From Isochrysis galbana (taxonomy: Eukaryota; Haptophyta; Isochrysidales; Isochrysidaceae), in the NCBI GenBank assembly GCA_018136815.1, contig CM030934.1, forward strand, positions 5,769,987 through 5,833,986: a DNA stretch of 64,000 bases, in the 5' to 3' direction. This document shows, piece by piece, positions 59,214-64,000 of the stretch. Position 1 is the first letter of the stretch, and every line of letters begins with the position of its first letter. Both the position numbers and the translations under genes were made by a program. The notes under the pieces are model-generated. The model was not told where the DNA came from and made no database searches. It worked only from the letters and a program-made list of their open reading frames with translations.

Positions 59214-60338
59214 GTCGATGAATACACGCTAGACGGTAACACTCCGTTAGACGAGACCGAAGTCGAGCACCTAACACAGGCCCTACGGGAAACGCAAAAC
59301 AAGCGACGCTGACTCACGGGCCCCACCAACTGGGAGAAACGGAAAAGACTCCCGCTACCCGCGAATACGTGGACGCACCTGGCAAAACTATACACCTCCC
59401 CGATGGTAACGGCGCGCGATATACACCTACACTACAAACACATCACCCACAGGCGCGTGGGAACTTACAACCGCTTCCCAGACAGAGACAGCACATGCCG
59501 TCTATGCGGAGTAGCCGACGAATCGTCAACCCATCTGGGCGAATGCCCGAAACTCGTCAGCATCTTCGAGACGCTCAATGCGGCGGCTCGATTCACGCCC
59601 GAACCGAATAGGAGCAGAGAAAAAGCTATAACAGACAACCTATTCATATACCCAGAGGGCAACGCCCCGAAAGCGATATACACCCTATACACGCTAGCTT
59701 GGAGATACATTATAACGGACTTCTACAGAATCCACTACGACGGCATCACATTCTCAAAAGAGTCGGTATTGGTAAGAATACTAGAAAGGTATACAATTCT
59801 GAGCAAAGCACTACTCTTTGCCCACACGACAGACTCGGCTAGAACGCTAGAACCGCCCAAGCGGGAATGGGCAGGCAGCCGAAAAAAAGGATAGACACAA
59901 ATGACTTTTACCCCTTATACACGGACGACGACAACAAACATCTAACACCCAGCACAGAACTTATCGCACTCGCCTCCAAGCTGGGGGCGGCACACATCGT
60001 AGAGTGCTCCAGAGAACTAGACAAATGAACAATATAACTCGGGAGCACCCAACTCGCGTAAGACGCGGCTACACCGCATCCAGACCTCAAGAAAAAACCC
60101 AGCGTAACCCCAGAGACTCCAAAAGAATGGCATCATATTCAACAGGCCTGCCCCAAAGCCGCACTCCGAACCAGGCTCTTGGTAGTGCACCAGAGTCGGA
60201 CCCCGGAAACCGAAGACAAAGGAATGAAGGGGGGAAAGGGAGGAGGTGCAGAGAGGGGATGTAAGGGCGGTGTCGTGTCAGTGACAGGGTAACCTAGGAC
60301 TAGTAGGCGTGTAGCCCGGAATCTTCAGATGTTTTTTT
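59214..60338 (+). mobile_element. LINE copy 2 (same family as 51.2 kb, longer)
   Basis: One frame from about 59214 runs 'DEYTLDGNTPLDETEVEHL' then a TGA at about 59310, then on through the same region as copy 1 ('HITHRRVGTYNRFPD', CCHC finger). At about 59838-59853 an 8-bp tandem duplication (GCTAGAAC twice) shifts the frame; the original frame then resumes to a stop at about 60028. The 3' UTR matches copy 1 (GGACCCCGGAAACC, GTAGCCCGGAATCTTCAGATG) and ends with T7 at 60332-60338. The left boundary and duplication were not found. It is a dead copy. Confidence 0.82.
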
Positions 60339-60740
60339 ATGGGGACAGGGGTCTTATATCTCAGAGCAGCCGGGCGCCATGGCGTTACAGCTACATCATG
60401 TACACAAGACGGCCAGTCGTTGCGACGTTGTGGCTTGGGCTTACTGCCTCCTAACTAACGTCTGAGGACGTTAGGCCCGCCGCACATAGCGGGCATGCGA
60501 TGACGGGGCGTAAAGGCGCATCCCCCACGAATAGCCTTGCGATACCAGATGGCGACGGCGAGAGCAACCTTCGAGTCGACTCGGTCTGGAGGATGCAAAG
60601 CGAAAGGTTAAGCCAGGAAGAATGCGTTAATGTGGCGCGAATGACGCACGCTCCAACCTTCGAATGAGTATGACGACAAGCAATAAGAGGATGAGAATGG
60701 TGGGCAACGGATCAAGTGGGGAACGAGCACAGAGGCCCAC
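60339..60740. other. Intergenic region downstream of the exportin-like gene
   Basis: About 0.4 kb, probably the 3' flank of the minus-strand exportin gene. Nothing recognised. Confidence 0.45.
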
Positions 60741-63700
60741 TCAGGACGGCACGTGTGGCACGGCAAATCGGCTACGGCGCGTGAATTTGAGCAGCTCCGT
60801 TAGGTTGGCGCGAAACCTCGTTCGGTTGGGCTTTGACAGCGACGCGGAGACACCATTTGATGTGAGTAGCGCGCCCAAGGCCTGCGCTGTTGCTTGCTGG
60901 GCTTCGGCATTCGGCTGTGCACCCACAACCTCGCGGACAATGCCCTGCCAGCCGTCGGGAGCAACGGCGATGAGAGCTAGCAGCGCGTTGGCAGCAGGCG
61001 GGTCGACCAATTCCGGGTGTAGCGCTCCAGCGAGTAGGGATAGCGCTACCCGTCGCAGCATCCTCAGGATGAGCGTGGCGATGCCGGGTCCGCTCTGCCT
61101 TCCATCAGCCGAGCCCGCGTGCCGCGCCAGCTTGAAGGTGGTTTCAAGCGCTGCCCGGCCGATGGTGATGTCATAGTGTGTAATGCCGGCTGCGAGACTG
61201 ATGTCAATGCCCACACAAAGCTCCGCAGGCAACGATAGAGCACAAGAGGGATGGACCTCAACTACAGCACCGAGCATCTCGAAGTAGGAAACTATGACCT
61301 CTGGGAACTGCAAGAGAGATGGTGGAGCGCATACAAGGCACGCTTGGAGCAACGTCGAGGCAGCCTCGCTCAGAGGTGCAGCCGCTGCCGCCGCTGCCGC
61401 AGAGACCACTTGAGCGCCTTCACCGAGGGTATCATCGTTGGGATCTCGCAAGACTACGCATGTAGTCATCTCGAGCAGGGCGCGAAGCTGGTCGCATCGC
61501 TCGATCTCGGGAAGGACTCCAGCTGTTCCTCCCGCCCGTGGCGGTGGTAGAGCACGCACGATGGCAGCGTAGGCGGTGGCGGCGGCCGCGCATGCCTGCG
61601 CTAAGTGGAGCGCCGAAGGTAACGGCAGTGTGGGCATCCACGTGGCAGCCGCGTCTTGGAAGGTGAGAAGCACGGGTGTAAGGGCGGTTGGCTCCGTCTC
61701 GAGCATACGGAAGAGATTGAGCATCGGCTGAAAGCAGCGCGCAGCGCGCGAGAAAACCAACACGGCAGTGTGACGTGACGGCGCAGCAAAGAGGCCACGC
61801 AACCCAGCGCATGCGCCATGCACTTGCGCAACTGTCTGTGGGTGAAGTGTCGCAGCGCGGCCGGTACCGGTCGCAATCGCGAAGCTCTCTTCGAGCGTCA
61901 CTGCAAGCGGCTCGCACAGCCCGCCAAAGGCTTGCTCGGGCTGGGCCGACGCGAGCGCGACGCGCGCCAGGGCTTCGTGAAGCATGGCGGCGGCGGACGG
62001 CGTCAGTATCGACTTGGGCATCGAGGCTAGCTGATTGATGCAGTCGAGGCGACCAAGCAAGGGCGCGGCACCTTTCCGTCGGCATGTCGCTGCTAGCAAT
62101 TCGCATCCTGCGAGGGCAAGCTCCTCCTCGCCTCGCCATCTCAGTGTAAATATGGCGGCCGCCTCCGCAAGTGCTGTGAGAAGAGCCTCGCCGCCAGCAG
62201 TGCCCCGTCCCCATTTAGCCAGTAGTACAGGTGGCAGCACCGATACAACCGCCTCATCAGGCATTAGATAGGTTCGCGCCACCTTAGCGCCAAACTGGAG
62301 GAAGGCCTTGCCAACGAGCGGAGACAGGAGAGGGGCAAGGGGCCCAGTCCGCGGATCAGCCGACGCCAAAATCGCCTCAAGGTGAGGGCGGAGCTGCGCC
62401 AGGACAGCATCCACGAGTTCAATCGCGGGGTGTTGAAGGTACGATTGATCAGTCGCAGGTTCACCTGCCAGCGCCCCATTTGCACTGTCACGAGGCGGCG
62501 CGCTCGCGGCCGCGATAGCCACAGGAATTTCGGCGGCATCTCCACCTTCGGCAGGGTCAGTGAGCAAGAACGATGCTAGCTGGAGCAGCAACATCAACTC
62601 TTCAAAAAGCGCTGCCAACTGCGCGTTGTGGACCTCTTCCGCATTGCCTGCTGCAGCAACGTGCGTTGCGATTGCATGCCATTTAGCGCCGCACTCTTGC
62701 AGTGCAGCGGTGAGCAGCGAGCACGCCTCACCACTGCGCGCACGTCCCAGCGTGGAAAGAGCTTGCAGCCTATCCTCCTCGTCCTCCTCACCCTCAACCC
62801 CCTCCTCGATCTCCTCTTCCGCCTCCAACTCGGCACTCGCACAGGCTGCTCGCCGACGCTCACGCACAGTAGCCAAATAGACTCGCCACGACGCGTCATC
62901 AATACTGGGATGAGGACCGCGTCCTGCCGCGCGTGATTGCAGGTGAAGTGACGAAAGCACTTCGACACAAACGTCGTGCGCCTCCGCCTCTCGCGTCCGC
63001 TCGTAGACAGGCGATGCAGAGGCATCAGCAGCGGCAGAAGCCGTGGCAACAGCTCCGTTGTGTGCGCCAGCTAGCAGCATGAAGAGCGAGTTCTTCGGCA
63101 GGGAGAGCATTCCCTCGATCCCGGAGGCCATTACGAGCCTTTGCAGCATTGTTGCGCCATTTAGCAATGAGCACCCGACCTCCTCAGCCTCCTCCGTTGC
63201 ATCATCGAACGGCCCAGCGACTGACAGAGGACCAAGAGGACCTGCTGCCTCGGCACCACCGACAGCAGTGACAAGGGGATGAGCGCCCATTAGAGCGCAA
63301 GCAGCCGCAAGCACAGCCGCGGAGTATTCGGCCCGCAACGAGCTGGCGTTGACGGCACCACCTCCTACCACGCGGTGAGAAACAGATGAAAGCATCACCA
63401 ATAGCTGCCCCAAAGCGTGGCGCGCATGAGAGAAGGCGACACCCCCACGAGCGGCAGCCGCATAAATCTCAATCACACACGACAGGAGCTGGGTGGAGCC
63501 GAGCACTGCGGCCCAATCGCCAGATTCGGCTGGAGGCCGCACAATAGTGGCGTTGAGCCCAGGTCGCGATTCACTATCGCTGTCACCGGCCTCTGATACC
63601 GCAGGCCCGGAATCAAAGTCCCAAGAGAGGATTAAGCCTAGCACAGAGGCGCAATTCTCCACGAAATGTGTTGTCGTTGGTGAGAGTATCATGTTCATTG

Positions 63701-64000
63701 GGGAGGATATCCCTGCCTCCGCTGCAGAATGATTGAGCTGAGCTCTGATGCGCTCAAGGGCGCGCAGTCCTGTGTAAAAGGCGGGCAGCAGGTGATATCG
63801 CCCAAAGATGCGTCGAGCGAGCGAGTGCTCGGCCCAACGCAGACCTCCACCTGCAGCTCCGCATGAGGGCGATCCAAATTCGAGTACGAGAGACTCAAGC
63901 ACGTGGACTCCCACCACTGCGTGGCTGATGTCGGGAGCCGCGATCAGCTCCGAAATGCGACCAAGAATAGAACAAAGTCCTGCACCGCCTTCTCCATATC
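60741..64000 (-). CDS. XPO4: Exportin-4-like nuclear transport receptor (partial, runs off the right edge)
   Basis: The minus-strand frame is open from base 64000 to a stop at 60741, about 1,086 residues without an intron; the true start lies outside the window. It is all-helical, Ala/Leu-rich HEAT-like sequence with an acidic insert ('EAEEEIEEGVEGEEDEED', around 62770-62830). The N-terminal visible part ('SHAVVGVHVLESLVLEFGS', then 'VLGLILSWDF') and C-terminal 'FRANLTELLKFTRRSR' resemble the exportin-4/exportin-7 branch of karyopherin-beta proteins. Exportin-4 carries cargo such as eIF5A between nucleus and cytoplasm with RanGTP. The match rests on weak sequence patterns; exportin-7 or another HEAT protein is possible. 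Confidence 0.65.
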   Translation of the reverse strand, partial: YGEGGAGLCSILGRISELIAAPDISHAVVGVHVLESLVLEFGSPSCGAAGGGLRWAEHSLARRIFGRYHLLPAFYTGLRALERIRAQLNHSAAEAGISSPMNMILSPTTTHFVENCASVLGLILSWDFDSGPAVSEAGDSDSESRPGLNATIVRPPAESGDWAAVLGSTQLLSCVIEIYAAAARGGVAFSHARHALGQLLVMLSSVSHRVVGGGAVNASSLRAEYSAAVLAAACALMGAHPLVTAVGGAEAAGPLGPLSVAGPFDDATEEAEEVGCSLLNGATMLQRLVMASGIEGMLSLPKNSLFMLLAGAHNGAVATASAAADASASPVYERTREAEAHDVCVEVLSSLHLQSRAAGRGPHPSIDDASWRVYLATVRERRRAACASAELEAEEEIEEGVEGEEDEEDRLQALSTLGRARSGEACSLLTAALQECGAKWHAIATHVAAAGNAEEVHNAQLAALFEELMLLLQLASFLLTDPAEGGDAAEIPVAIAAASAPPRDSANGALAGEPATDQSYLQHPAIELVDAVLAQLRPHLEAILASADPRTGPLAPLLSPLVGKAFLQFGAKVARTYLMPDEAVVSVLPPVLLAKWGRGTAGGEALLTALAEAAAIFTLRWRGEEELALAGCELLAATCRRKGAAPLLGRLDCINQLASMPKSILTPSAAAMLHEALARVALASAQPEQAFGGLCEPLAVTLEESFAIATGTGRAATLHPQTVAQVHGACAGLRGLFAAPSRHTAVLVFSRAARCFQPMLNLFRMLETEPTALTPVLLTFQDAAATWMPTLPLPSALHLAQACAAAATAYAAIVRALPPPRAGGTAGVLPEIERCDQLRALLEMTTCVVLRDPNDDTLGEGAQVVSAAAAAAAAPLSEAASTLLQACLVCAPPSLLQFPEVIVSYFEMLGAVVEVHPSCALSLPAELCVGIDISLAAGITHYDITIGRAALETTFKLARHAGSADGRQSGPGIATLILRMLRRVALSLLAGALHPELVDPPAANALLALIAVAPDGWQGIVREVVGAQPNAEAQQATAQALGALLTSNGVSASLSKPNRTRFRANLTELLKFTRRSRFAVPHVPS

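Noticed and set aside
60664-61176. 170-residue plus-strand frame
   Set aside because: Antisense to the exportin-like gene; shadow frame.

Overview
This window is nuclear DNA of a GC-rich, intron-bearing unicellular eukaryote, probably an alga. Its genes include a plant-type (ALDH12-like) delta-1-pyrroline-5-carboxylate dehydrogenase, a secreted PhoD-type phosphatase, a lactone-oxidase-like flavoprotein with an algal-style proline-rich hinge, a myosin with a leucine-rich-repeat head, and core eukaryotic genes (BRR2, TBL1, monothiol glutaredoxin, exportin-4-like). Short GT-AG introns of about 94-177 nt, GC-rich third positions and long C/CT tracts would suit a haptophyte or another secondary-plastid alga. 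The lineage is inference; no rRNA or plastid gene is present to settle it.

Layout. 0-0.34 kb: 5' end of an mTERF-like gene (minus). 1.5-3.2 kb: broken hAT transposase joined to a dispersed GC-rich repeat. 4.7-5.4 kb: RING-like protein (plus). 6.9-10.5 kb: giant FkbH-like HAD/acyltransferase protein with a CCCH-like finger (minus). 10.9-13.7 kb: a nearly complete Kolobok/Mutator-like DNA transposon with short terminal inverted repeats and one in-frame amber codon. 15.3-15.9 kb: GRX5-type glutaredoxin. 16.2-17.1 kb: repeat copy. 17.6-19.5 kb: TBL1-like LisH/WD40 protein (minus), head to head with a lactone-oxidase-like membrane flavoprotein (20.4-23.1 kb). 23.8-27.3 kb: nested repeats, including a 1.7 kb retroposon with a 17-bp target-site duplication. 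28.3-30.3 kb: P5C dehydrogenase, 4 exons. 31.2-32.7 kb: second broken hAT element. 34.7-38.9 kb: LRR-myosin, cut by a 100-N assembly gap. 39.6-40.7 kb: Ty1/copia remnant. 41.4 kb: possible orphan cyclic-nucleotide-binding exon. 41.7-49.4 kb: BRR2/SNRNP200 helicase, 8 exons (minus). 51.2-52.2 kb and 59.2-60.3 kb: two 5'-truncated copies of one LINE family. 53.1-56.6 kb: intronless PhoD phosphatase with a PhoX-like segment and three C-terminal repeats (minus). 58.0-58.8 kb: second full retroposon copy, inserted in a 33-bp tandem repeat. 60.7-64.0 kb: exportin-4-like protein (minus), running off the right edge.

There is no operon logic. Genes are independent, many are flanked by C/CT-rich leaders, and the gaps are filled with transposon debris. 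The most unusual signals are a structured non-autonomous retroposon family with exact 17-bp duplications, several uncommon domain fusions (LRR-myosin, FkbH-CCCH, PhoD with PhoX-like segment), and introns often bounded by AG|GT at both ends with GTG-type donors.
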